Positions 16,775 to 25,329 of a stretch of DNA of 64,000 nt are shown here, piece by piece (position 1 is the first letter of the stretch; each line of letters starts with the position of its first letter). Position numbers and translations under genes: made by a program. Source of the DNA: Aestuariibacter salexigens DSM 15300 (lineage in GTDB: Bacteria; Pseudomonadota; Gammaproteobacteria; Enterobacterales; Alteromonadaceae); contig NZ_AUBH01000001.1 of assembly GCF_000429145.1 (NCBI RefSeq), positions 124,001 through 188,000 of the forward strand, written 5' to 3'. Under the pieces are notes generated by a model. The model saw only the letters and a program-made list of their open reading frames with translations, made no database searches and had not been told where the DNA came from.

Positions 16775-18146
16775 TTATAAGCTGATTTTTATTGCCTTAG
16801 TGAGCTCTCTGCTGTTGGGTGGTGGACTTTACGCCGCAGGACAACCACAGGCGATCTGTTTTACCGCCGCCATTACATTATTTACGGCAATACTTTGGGT
16901 ATCCGAAGCGTTACCTATACCAGTCACTTCACTTATCCCATTTGTGGCGTTTCCCTTAAGTGGCGTGTTGACCCATCAGCAGGCCGCCTCATCCATCGGT
17001 AGTCATGTGATCGTGCTGTTGATGGGCGCCTTTATGCTGTCCAAAGCGCTGGAGCGCTCTAACGTACATACGCGGCTGGCCTATTACATGCTGCAAGTAA
17101 CCGGAAGTAGTAGTGCTTCGCGTCTGGTGCTGGCATTTATGCTCACAGCTGCCATTTTAAGTATGTGGATCTCCAATACCGCGACAACGCTGATGTTACT
17201 GCCGATTGGCCTGGCTATTGTGGCGCACGTTGAAGATCGTCGCGTGGCAGTCGCACTGCTGCTTGGCATCGCCTATGCAGCCAGCTTAGGAGGTGTAGGC
17301 ACACCAATCGGCACACCGCCTAACATTATCTTTATGAGTGTTTACTTGGAAAATACGGGCAAGGAGATCAGCTTTCTAAATTGGATGAAAACTGGCATTC
17401 CGATAGTACTGATTGCTATTCCGTTGATGGCCTGGTGGCTGACTCGCCACCTTGGCGCACTGGGAGAGTGTAAGTTACCCAAAGTGGGTGCGTGGCAACA
17501 GGCTGAAAAACGCGTCTTAATCGTATTCGCCATTGTTGCCCTTGCCTGGGTGCTGCGCCCTTACTGGACGCAGTGGCTGAATACGCCCAACGTGGGGGAC
17601 AGTACAATTGCTCTGGCAGGTGTAGTATTAATGTTCCTGGTGCGTTCAGGCGATGGTAAAACCGATGAAAAGGACAGGCCTGATATGCTGCTGGACTGGA
17701 AAACGGCAGCATCGATTCCGTGGGGCATGTTACTGCTTTTTGCTGGTGGCATATGTATTGCCAAAGCGTTTATGAATTCAGGTTTGAGTGCACTGATGGG
17801 AGAATGGTTAACCGGCCTCTCGGCACTGCCAGTATTGGTGATGATCCTGATGCTGTGCCTGTTTGTGACCTTCCTGACGGAAATTACGTCTAATACCGCC
17901 ACTGCGACCCTGTTAATGCCCATTCTGGCCAGTGCGGCGCTCGCCGCAGATATCGACCCAGCAATACTGATGATGCCCGCCGCTATCAGCGCCAGCTGCG
18001 CCTTTATGCTGCCGGTTGCAACGGCACCTAATGCCATCGTTTATGGCACAGATAAGTTCAGCATCAAGGATATGGCCAGAGAAGGCGCGGTGCTGAACGT
18101 AATCGTAGCTGTGGTGGTGTCGCTGGTGGTATATGTGACAAGGTGA
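16767..18146 (+). CDS. SLC13/DASS-family sodium:anion symporter
   Basis: A 459-residue inner-membrane transporter with about 11-12 hydrophobic segments. The two pseudo-symmetric signature loops are present: MWISNTATTLMLLPIG and EITSNTATATLLMPIL, the SNT motifs that bind sodium and the carboxylate. GVGTPIGTPPN is also typical. Substrates of the family are di-/tricarboxylates, sulfate or phosphate; sequence alone does not decide. The start lies inside nagZ (8-base overlap), so translation is probably coupled. Confidence 0.9.
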   Translation: MANYKLIFIALVSSLLLGGGLYAAGQPQAICFTAAITLFTAILWVSEALPIPVTSLIPFVAFPLSGVLTHQQAASSIGSHVIVLLMGAFMLSKALERSNVHTRLAYYMLQVTGSSSASRLVLAFMLTAAILSMWISNTATTLMLLPIGLAIVAHVEDRRVAVALLLGIAYAASLGGVGTPIGTPPNIIFMSVYLENTGKEISFLNWMKTGIPIVLIAIPLMAWWLTRHLGALGECKLPKVGAWQQAEKRVLIVFAIVALAWVLRPYWTQWLNTPNVGDSTIALAGVVLMFLVRSGDGKTDEKDRPDMLLDWKTAASIPWGMLLLFAGGICIAKAFMNSGLSALMGEWLTGLSALPVLVMILMLCLFVTFLTEITSNTATATLLMPILASAALAADIDPAILMMPAAISASCAFMLPVATAPNAIVYGTDKFSIKDMAREGAVLNVIVAVVVSLVVYVTR

Positions 18147-18168
18147 AGTTCATTCCCTCTCTACGTCT

Positions 18169-18186
18169 CCACCGCGCAGGCGGTGG
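18169..18186. terminator. Hairpin after the SLC13 gene
   Basis: A perfect 7-bp stem CCACCGC/GCGGTGG with a GCAG loop, 22 nt after the symporter stop. There is no U-run on either side, so intrinsic termination is uncertain. Confidence 0.4.
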
Positions 18187-18327
18187 TCTCACTGCAATTA
18201 ACCTGATTTTCTCAATTAAACCATTGTTGTTTATTACACTTTCTGTATCGTAGGGAAATGTCACCCGGCCTGAAAAGATGAGCTAAGCTGTTAGTAAGAA
18301 AGGGAATAGCTTGCTCTCCACATTCGT

Positions 18328-20448
18328 ATGAAAAAATTTCTCAAAGAGCTGCAACGCCGAGGGGTTATTAAGACCCTTGTGGCTTATATCGGTCTTGTCT
18401 GGCTGGTGATGCAGGTAGTCGAGGTGGTTTCTGGGCTTATTGACGTCCATGAGATGGTCGGCCCTACCACTGTGATTGTATTTGCCTGCCTTGCCCCTGT
18501 GGTGCTTTATATCTCTTGGTATTTCGAATGGCATGAAGGTTCTATGCGCCGCACTGTGGCGATAGACAGTGGCAAACTGCAGCCACTGGGTTTCTTTAGC
18601 TGGTTTGGACTGGTCACAGTGCTTTCGTTCTCTTCCTATCTGGGCTATGACTTTCTGACAACTATAGCCGCCGAAAAGGCGGCTGAAGCCGAAGGAATGG
18701 CACAGATAAAGCAGGCTGAGTCCATCGCAGTATTGCCCTTTACCGACCAGAGCCCTGAAAAAGACCAGGGTTATCTGGCAGTGGGTTTAGCCGAGGAATT
18801 AACAAGCCTGCTGGGTCGCTCTGAAGGCTTTCGTGTTGCTGCATCCCGTTCTTCACAGATCCTCGCAGAAAAAGGCCTGCCACCGGTTGATATCGGTAAG
18901 AGACTGGATGTGGAAACGGTACTTACTGGCAGCGTTAGGGCTACGGGCAGCCGCCTGAAAATACGCGTAGAGCTACTGGACACAGAAACCGGCCATACGC
19001 TTTGGACGGAAAACTTCTTACGAGAATTGAAAGACATCTTCGAGCTTGAAAGCGAAATCGGACGGGCGGTCATTAACTTGTTGCAGGATAAATATCTTGA
19101 AGCAGGTAGCTTTAAGTCTCTATCTTCAACAAGCAGTACTGATGCCTATGTGATGTACCTGAAAGGAAGAGAGGAATACCGCAAACAGACTACCGAGTCG
19201 ATGAAAGAGGCGCGCAAGCTGTTTGAGCAGGCTGTAGCACTGGATCCTGAGTATGCGATGGGGTATACGGCTCTTGCAGATACGATTTTAATGTTGTCAG
19301 AGGGTGAAGAGAATTTCGGAGTCTTAAAGACTGATATAGCTGTGCAGCTTGCGCAATCTAATATGGAAAAGTCACTGGTTCGTGAGCCATTATTAGCGGA
19401 GTCTTACGCGATTTTGGGAAGTATCGATTATTTTCAAGGCAACTATGATGATTCTTTAGTCGATTTTGATAAAGCCATAGAGCTTAACCCCAGCCTAGCA
19501 ATTGCTTATATGTGGAAGTACAACTCTTTTGTGCAGTTACAGCGTTATGATGAAGGCTTGGCAGTCCTTCAAAAAGCCAAACAACTTGACCCACTCTTTC
19601 CGTCCATTAGCTACAATTTGGGCTTTGAACTGGCAAGTGCAGGCAAGATAGAAGAAGCTGAAGAAATATATAAGCAGTTGATCCTGGATCATCCTCAATC
19701 CCCGTTTGCTTATTCAGGCCTTGCGGATATTTACTTTGGGCGTGGTGATTTCGTTGGGGCAATAAGAGAAGGATTAAATGCTTTGAATCTTTCGAAGAAC
19801 AACACCGAATTACAATTAAGGTTAGTAGGCCCTTTACTTCAGTTGGGCTTGACGGAAGAAGCAAAATCCGTCACCGATGATCCTAAGTACGATGAGACGA
19901 TACTGATCATGGATAAAAAGTATGATGAACTGTTCAATAAAATGGAGTTTGAATTAAACGCCAATCCCGGCGACCCATGGGTAGCTTTTGAGGCTGGATG
20001 GTACCACTCGAGGATTGGTGACAAAGATAAAGGAATTTTACTTTTAGCCCAACAAACAAAGGGTTTTGAAACCTCGCAAATGTTTAACATGCCTACATGC
20101 ATACCAGCAATTGATATCGCATGGGCATATTTGAATTCGGGAGAAAAAGAGTTAGCAGAGACTCTTATAGAAAATTGCGAACAATTGTTATTTCAAGAAG
20201 CTGAAAGCAATCTCAAGTATTTTGAATTAAGCCATCTGGATGCACGATTAAAAATAATGAGAGGCGACAAGCGAGGCGCATTGGTCAGTTTAGAATCAGC
20301 AATACAAAATGGATTAAGAGAGTGGTGGACTAAATACGACCCTATTTTCGAAACTCTACGAAATGAGCCTGAATTTCAGCGACTAATGAAAATTATAGAC
20401 GATGACCTTGCTAGGCAAGCTCAGGAGGCCAAACTCCTCTTTGAATAA
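18328..20448 (+). CDS. Membrane TolB-like/TPR protein, copy 1 of the duplicated module
   Basis: A 706-residue protein. N-terminal basic segment (KELQRRGVIK), three predicted helices (about 16-37, 46-66, 89-109) with Arg-rich loop SMRRT between the second and third, so the rest should be periplasmic. Residues about 132-250 form a TolB/FlgO-like domain (SIAVLPFTDQS, YLAVGLAEELTSLL, VLTGSVRATGSRLKI, HTLWTENFLRELKDIF). From about 285 on, TPR-type repeats (ARKLFEQAVALDPEYA, SLVDFDKAIELNPSLA, GLAVLQKAKQLDP). There is no DNA-binding or enzyme domain. Its first 305 residues are about 97 percent identical to the copy at 21882-24047, the rest is much more divergent. Convergent with a PEP-CTERM-like gene 29 nt away. 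Function unknown; a periplasmic scaffold or receptor role is inference. Confidence 0.85.
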   Translation: MKKFLKELQRRGVIKTLVAYIGLVWLVMQVVEVVSGLIDVHEMVGPTTVIVFACLAPVVLYISWYFEWHEGSMRRTVAIDSGKLQPLGFFSWFGLVTVLSFSSYLGYDFLTTIAAEKAAEAEGMAQIKQAESIAVLPFTDQSPEKDQGYLAVGLAEELTSLLGRSEGFRVAASRSSQILAEKGLPPVDIGKRLDVETVLTGSVRATGSRLKIRVELLDTETGHTLWTENFLRELKDIFELESEIGRAVINLLQDKYLEAGSFKSLSSTSSTDAYVMYLKGREEYRKQTTESMKEARKLFEQAVALDPEYAMGYTALADTILMLSEGEENFGVLKTDIAVQLAQSNMEKSLVREPLLAESYAILGSIDYFQGNYDDSLVDFDKAIELNPSLAIAYMWKYNSFVQLQRYDEGLAVLQKAKQLDPLFPSISYNLGFELASAGKIEEAEEIYKQLILDHPQSPFAYSGLADIYFGRGDFVGAIREGLNALNLSKNNTELQLRLVGPLLQLGLTEEAKSVTDDPKYDETILIMDKKYDELFNKMEFELNANPGDPWVAFEAGWYHSRIGDKDKGILLLAQQTKGFETSQMFNMPTCIPAIDIAWAYLNSGEKELAETLIENCEQLLFQEAESNLKYFELSHLDARLKIMRGDKRGALVSLESAIQNGLREWWTKYDPIFETLRNEPEFQRLMKIIDDDLARQAQEAKLLFE

Positions 20449-20477
20449 ACGAGTAAATTTGGCCCCGCTTTTGATAC

Positions 20478-21665
20478 TTATTTATGAGTCAATTTTCTTT
20501 GACGACGTAAGTAAATAGCGCCTAATCCAGTTAAGAATATACTCAGTGTAGCTGGTGCACTGGCTCTGACCACTTCATTGTCAGCAGAGGCAGGCAAGAT
20601 CCGCAAAATTTCCTCATACGACGAGGCATAGCTACCCGGAATATCAGCACGTTCTATATATGGATTCAAAAATTCACCATACCAGTTGGGGTCACGCAAA
20701 TCAGTCAAACTAGTATAGCCGCAGATTTCATAAACGGGCTCAACAGGTTCCGGTTCGCCACTATTCGGATCCCAGGCATCCAGAGCATCGTTATATGCTT
20801 CATAAGCGGCGATTTCATCGTCATAACTATCGAACGTACTTTTGCAGGCCTTTTTAAAATCTACAGGATCATCCGGATCAGGGCTTTCAAAAAATAGTCT
20901 TCCCTGATTAATGTTAAATGAAACATCAACGCTGATGGTGTAATCCCCAGGTAACAGATTTGCGTCACTTGCTGCGACATTTAAAAATACAGAGTCACTG
21001 CCAACTGTGCCGCTGCCTGTCCATGAACCGTTTGCACCACTTATATTCCATGTCACAAAATAGTCGATATTAGGCGTATCAAAAAACAGGTTGTAAAAGC
21101 CCCAGGTTGAAATATCTTCGCCTTGTTCAAACTGCCATATGCAAGGCTCATTTGGGCCATAAAACTCGTCTTTGATTTCCTGCACGTAGGCTGCCAGTGC
21201 TGCTTCACCCTCTTCGTATGTGGCATAGTTGCTGTAATCCCAGAATGCTTCTATATCTGGAATGGTATCGTTAAGCAGCGTGTCCTCTTCATCCTCTGAA
21301 TAGTTATATGAGCACTCCGCTGGTGTAGCTTGTACATATTGTGTACCACCACCACCAACATACCTTTGTTGAGTGATGGCGTTAAGCTTATCTGGCTCAA
21401 AAAATCCCCAAGAATCTTCCAACAGTTCAGCTTTGACACCGACTTCGTTTAATAAACTTTCATCTTCAACATAATAAAAGTTATTAGTAAAGTTTCTCGT
21501 TCTATATCCTCTACCTGAATAGATAATCAAGTCCGCTTTTACTTCCCCAATAAAAGTGAGTGAGGAAATTGTATAAGTTCCTATGGATACGATGGCGGTT
21601 TGTGCACATGCCGCAAGTGACGTTGAAGCGACGAGAAAAGACTTCTTAAAGGTTCTGGACTTCAT
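20478..21665 (-). CDS. Secreted protein with PEP-CTERM-like tail, copy 1
   Basis: A 395-residue exported protein. N-terminal hydrophobic signal region (residues about 8-40), a large acidic middle rich in Asp/Glu/Tyr/Asn, and a tail APATLSIFLTGLGAIYLRRQ. The tail has the tripartite PEP-CTERM form: short motif (here SAPATL instead of PEPSTL), hydrophobic helix, Arg cluster. Such tails are cleaved by an exosortase, not present in this window. A core block (CIWQFEQGEDISTWGF … DYFVTWNIS … LLPGDYTISVDVSF) is shared with the protein at 24064-24993, showing the two are paralogues. ATG 21665 lies in a divergent gap with a bidirectional terminator. Confidence 0.8.
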   Translation of the reverse strand: MKSRTFKKSFLVASTSLAACAQTAIVSIGTYTISSLTFIGEVKADLIIYSGRGYRTRNFTNNFYYVEDESLLNEVGVKAELLEDSWGFFEPDKLNAITQQRYVGGGGTQYVQATPAECSYNYSEDEEDTLLNDTIPDIEAFWDYSNYATYEEGEAALAAYVQEIKDEFYGPNEPCIWQFEQGEDISTWGFYNLFFDTPNIDYFVTWNISGANGSWTGSGTVGSDSVFLNVAASDANLLPGDYTISVDVSFNINQGRLFFESPDPDDPVDFKKACKSTFDSYDDEIAAYEAYNDALDAWDPNSGEPEPVEPVYEICGYTSLTDLRDPNWYGEFLNPYIERADIPGSYASSYEEILRILPASADNEVVRASAPATLSIFLTGLGAIYLRRQRKLTHK

Positions 21666-21782
21666 GAGTGGACCTGATATTTTTATTTTCAGGAATTCTC
21701 AAGCATAAATCAGTCCACAATCACAAAGGTATAAAATTCATACAGTTACCAGAGCGACTACATAATTCTATTAAATAAGTGT

Positions 21783-21828
21783 AAAAAAAACAGACACCCT
21801 TTGTTATTAACAAAGCGCTGGTGTTTTT
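21783..21828. terminator. Bidirectional hairpin terminator between the two modules
   Basis: ACACC (21794-21798) and GGTGT (21820-21824) enclose the near-perfect palindrome CTTTGTTA-T-TAACAAAG (21799-21815). The hairpin is followed by TTTT on the plus strand and by eight U on the minus strand (plus A-run 21783-21790). It lies between two genes that are transcribed away from each other, so it may act as an attenuator in one or both leaders or insulate against antisense read-through. Confidence 0.65.
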
Positions 21829-21881
21829 CTGGACAGGTCATACACTGTAAGTAAGCAATGCGCTGGGAAGCTACAATAATA

Positions 21882-24047
21882 ATGAAACGGTTCTTTGGAG
21901 AACTTCAACGCAGGGGCGTAATTAAAACGCTGGTCGCCTATATTGGTCTTGTATGGTTGGTTATGCAGGTTGTTGAAGTGGTGTCTGGGCTGATTGATGT
22001 TCATGAAATGGTCGGCCCGACTACCGTTATCGTGTTTGCCTGTCTGTTGCCTGTAGTGCTTTATATTTCCTGGTACTTCGAATGGCATGAAGGCTCCATG
22101 CGCCGCACCGTGGCCATAGACAGTGGAAAGCTTCAACCACTGGGTTTCTTTAGCTGGTTTGGACTCGTCACTGTTCTATCGTTCTCTTCCTATCTGGGCT
22201 ATGACTTTCTCACCAATATAGCAGCAGAAAAAGCAGCGGAAGCGGAAGGTCAATCACAGATTAAGCAAGCTGAATCCATTGCCGTACTTCCCTTTACTGA
22301 TCAAAGCCCAGAAAAAGACCAGGGGTATCTGGCAGTCGGTCTCGCCGAAGAACTTACAAGCTTGCTGGGTCGCTCCGAAGGCTTTCGGGTTGCTGCATCA
22401 CGTTCGTCACAAATTCTTGCTGAAAAAGGTCTGCCACCGGTTGATATCGGCAAAAGGCTGGATGTGGAAACCGTGCTAACAGGTAGTGTCAGAGCGACGG
22501 GAAGCCGTCTTAAAATCCGAGTAGAGCTTTTGGATACCGAAACCGGCCATACGCTTTGGACAGAAAACTTCTTACGAGAGCTGAAAGATATTTTCGAGCT
22601 TGAAAGCGAAATTGGTCGTGCAGTGATTAACCTGCTGCAGGACAAGTACCTGGAGGCAGGCAGTTTTAAATCACTTTCTTCAACCAGTAGTACCGATGCT
22701 TATGTAATGTATTTGAAGGGCAGGGAAGAATACCGCAAGCAGACGACTGAATCGATGAAACAAGCACGCAAACTGTTTGAACAGGCGATAGCACTCGATC
22801 CTGAGTATGCGCAGGGATATGTTGGATTGGCTGACACTATAGCGCTTCTTGGTGACGGACCTACCCAGTTTGGTGTGCTAGCGAATGATGTTTCTGCAAC
22901 GCTAGCCGAACAAAATGTGGAAAAGGCGCTCGTTAGAGAGCCAAATATGGCGGAAGCATATGCGATCTTAGGCTATATCGCGATGATCCGAAGCCAATAT
23001 GAGGGTTCATTGAGTGCCTTTGACAAAGCCATTGAGCTTAACCCGAGCTTAGCTGTTGCTTACATGTGGAAATACCGCGCACTGTATAACTTAAATCGTT
23101 ACGAAGAATCATTTGCTGCGCTACAAAAAGCGACCGAACTTGATCCGTTGGCAAAAGCGGGACAGGCAAACTTAGGGTGGGAATTATCAAGACGAGGAAA
23201 AACAGAAGAGGCACTTAAAATATACCAACAGCTTATTAACGATTTCCCAGACTACAATATGGGATATGAGGGAGTTGCGGATGTTTCGTACTCTTCTGGA
23301 GACCTCTCTGAAAGTGTGAGGTACTACTTAAAAGCTGCGGATGTTTCACCAGATGATAATGAACCAATGTTTCGTGTAGTAGATGTCCTTTTAGAGCTAG
23401 GGATGGCTGAATATGCTGGCAAACTTGTTGATCGAGAGTCAGACGACTATAAATCATTCTTTTTAGTTAGGGAGGGGAGATATGATGATTTGTTTGATTA
23501 TTTAGAGTTTCAATTAAAAGTACATCCAGATGACCCCTACTTAACTTTTGAATACGCTTATTACCAACTAATGTTTGGTGATTTCAAGATAGCTTCTAAG
23601 TATACAGAAATAGCTTTATCTAATCTTGATGACGACTTTATTTACTTGCCTCATCTGTATTTGCCAGCTATGCAAAACATCTTCATAAAAAAGCAACTAG
23701 GTGAAACTCAAGAAGTAATTAGAGCTTTAGCCGAATTGAAAGAAAAGATTTCAGAGACTGATCAGGCAGGCTGGTATCATATGTTTATGGATTACTCAAA
23801 AGCTAGAGTTTATTATTTAGAAAGTATGGAGGAGTCTTCATTAGAGAGTTTCGAAAACGCATTTGAGAATGGTTGGCGGCAATGGTGGACACGATTCGAT
23901 CCAATAATGAAGCCCCTTTTCGAATCAAACGAAAAAGCGCGTCTGCTGTTAGAGCTACACGATGAAAAAATTGAGACTGAAATGCAGGAGACGCTCCTTC
24001 TGCCTGAACTTCAAGCTCTTGCATCACCCGCTCAAGACGCGTATTAA
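21882..24047 (+). CDS. Membrane TolB-like/TPR protein, copy 2 of the duplicated module
   Basis: A 721-residue paralogue of the protein at 18328. Same architecture: basic N-terminus, three membrane helices, TolB-like domain at about 132-250, TPR repeats thereafter (ARKLFEQAIALDPEYA, SLSAFDKAIELNPSLA, SFAALQKATELDPLA, ALKIYQQLINDFP). Only about nine residues differ in the first 305, while the DNA there differs at many synonymous positions; the TPR half is clearly diverged. ATG 21882 is chosen because the conserved N-terminus starts there; eight extra in-frame codons upstream are not shared. Ends 16 nt from a convergent PEP-CTERM-like gene, as in copy 1. Confidence 0.85.
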   Translation: MKRFFGELQRRGVIKTLVAYIGLVWLVMQVVEVVSGLIDVHEMVGPTTVIVFACLLPVVLYISWYFEWHEGSMRRTVAIDSGKLQPLGFFSWFGLVTVLSFSSYLGYDFLTNIAAEKAAEAEGQSQIKQAESIAVLPFTDQSPEKDQGYLAVGLAEELTSLLGRSEGFRVAASRSSQILAEKGLPPVDIGKRLDVETVLTGSVRATGSRLKIRVELLDTETGHTLWTENFLRELKDIFELESEIGRAVINLLQDKYLEAGSFKSLSSTSSTDAYVMYLKGREEYRKQTTESMKQARKLFEQAIALDPEYAQGYVGLADTIALLGDGPTQFGVLANDVSATLAEQNVEKALVREPNMAEAYAILGYIAMIRSQYEGSLSAFDKAIELNPSLAVAYMWKYRALYNLNRYEESFAALQKATELDPLAKAGQANLGWELSRRGKTEEALKIYQQLINDFPDYNMGYEGVADVSYSSGDLSESVRYYLKAADVSPDDNEPMFRVVDVLLELGMAEYAGKLVDRESDDYKSFFLVREGRYDDLFDYLEFQLKVHPDDPYLTFEYAYYQLMFGDFKIASKYTEIALSNLDDDFIYLPHLYLPAMQNIFIKKQLGETQEVIRALAELKEKISETDQAGWYHMFMDYSKARVYYLESMEESSLESFENAFENGWRQWWTRFDPIMKPLFESNEKARLLLELHDEKIETEMQETLLLPELQALASPAQDAY

Positions 24048-24063
24048 AGGGATGTGTGAAAAA

Positions 24064-24993
24064 CTAGCTCTTATTTTTTGTTAAAAGGTTTCGTCTTGTT
24101 AAACTTACCGTGAGTCCTGCTAGCAGAATAAGAAGTGTTGTTGGCTCATTCACTACCCTGAGACGTATTCCCTCGTGAACCCGACCGTCAGAAACATACG
24201 CACCCAAGGTAAATACATCATAGGCATCAAAGCGTTTCACAAGTAAAGGGTCTTCAACAGCGTCAATTTCACAATTTTCAATACAATCAGACGATTCGTC
24301 ACGTAGGTCTTCGTATAAAAAAGTTCTGCCGTTGCCTGAAAAAATATCTACTGAAATATTAAGAAAATAGTCCCCAGGCATCAAATCTCGTGGCATGGCG
24401 GCATCCAGAAATACCATATTAGGGTCACCATAGGGTGCAATTCCAGAACCGATATAAGCTTCATCTTTAGAATTAAATAACCATGACTCACCAGCAGTAT
24501 TAGATATAGTCCAGTTTACGACATAGTCCAAACCCAATCCTGCAAAGGGATCGAAAAAAGGAAAGCTACCAAAGGCGAAAAGTTGTTCCCCTTTTTTATA
24601 TTCCCAGACACATTCGCCAAAGGCATCGGCGTTATATTGTCTCTCAGCGTCGTATTCTTCTGGCGTAGAGAATTCAAGAATACAATCGCTCTTTGGCACA
24701 GCAGATAGAAACAGGTCGCCTGAGGTATACCCGAAAGTGGGTGATGTGCCTAAGACGCCAGTTATTTCATCAAGTAAGATGGTTGCTGTTTGATATGGAG
24801 TGCCATTTCCATAGGTACCGGAGAAAGTGCTATAGAAAAGACTATCGTCTACAAGGTGAATAGCCTGTGGCGCTGTGTCAGTTTGTCTTCCCACGCCGCC
24901 GCCAACAACAAGCCGAGCATCAGCATCTTCAACATAACCTAATGTTCCAAAAACAGTTAGTGTAAGAATTTTCAACATGGTACTGCTTTTCAT
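24064..24993 (-). CDS. Secreted protein with PEP-CTERM-like tail, copy 2
   Basis: A 309-residue exported protein with a signal peptide (MLKILTLTVFGTLGYVEDADA) and a tail NEPTTLLILLAGLTVSLTRR, close to the PEP-CTERM consensus (EPTTL plus helix plus Arg). The middle block CVWEYKKGE…FFDPF…LDYVVNWTIS…DLMPGDYFLNISVDIF…GRTFLYED matches the copy-1 protein block, although the N-terminal third and the region before the tail do not align. Several Cys residues (CILEF, CVWEY, DCIENCEID) could form disulfides. Probably surface or periplasm-attached through exosortase processing. Confidence 0.8.
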   Translation of the reverse strand: MKSSTMLKILTLTVFGTLGYVEDADARLVVGGGVGRQTDTAPQAIHLVDDSLFYSTFSGTYGNGTPYQTATILLDEITGVLGTSPTFGYTSGDLFLSAVPKSDCILEFSTPEEYDAERQYNADAFGECVWEYKKGEQLFAFGSFPFFDPFAGLGLDYVVNWTISNTAGESWLFNSKDEAYIGSGIAPYGDPNMVFLDAAMPRDLMPGDYFLNISVDIFSGNGRTFLYEDLRDESSDCIENCEIDAVEDPLLVKRFDAYDVFTLGAYVSDGRVHEGIRLRVVNEPTTLLILLAGLTVSLTRRNLLTKNKS

Positions 24994-25329
24994 AACGATT
25001 CCGGACTTTGACGCGTTTACTTCTTTTTAGACTACAAGCACGAAATGCGCCATTTATTTACCGCATTAAAATCAGAAAGTTAGTTGGTAGAGAGACAAGG
25101 GTTGTATTAAAAGTGTAAAGAAACCTGACAGTGCTTGAGGCTTATGGTGTTTTTGAGGTCTTGGTTGTTTTTGGGCAGACCCCGCACTAAATGCGGGGTG
25201 ACGAGAGCTTCATGCGGGTGGACGTAAGGTCCGTTCGGGGTGACGGTCTTGGGACTGGAATTTGGTGCTGTATGATTCAGAATCGCGTGGGTGACCGTTG
25301 TTTTATGACGCAAGGCTGCGTGCGTTTCG
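24994..25329. other. Intergenic region with a palindromic repeat
   Basis: About 335 bases without a credible gene. A perfect 8-bp inverted repeat ACCCCGCA/TGCGGGGT (25179-25199, 5-nt loop) is followed by TGACG. Further GGGGTGACGG-type fragments occur near 25238. The same ACCCCGCA…TGCGGGGT hairpin forms the terminator after dnaJ (58917), so this looks like a dispersed intergenic element. A 76-codon ORF covering the area is low-complexity and overlaps the palindromes; I do not call it. Confidence 0.55.

Noticed and set aside
18328-24047. Reading the TolB-TPR proteins as transcription regulators or adenylate cyclases
   Set aside because: Related proteins are sometimes annotated so, but no winged helix or cyclase domain is present; the N-terminus is three membrane helices.
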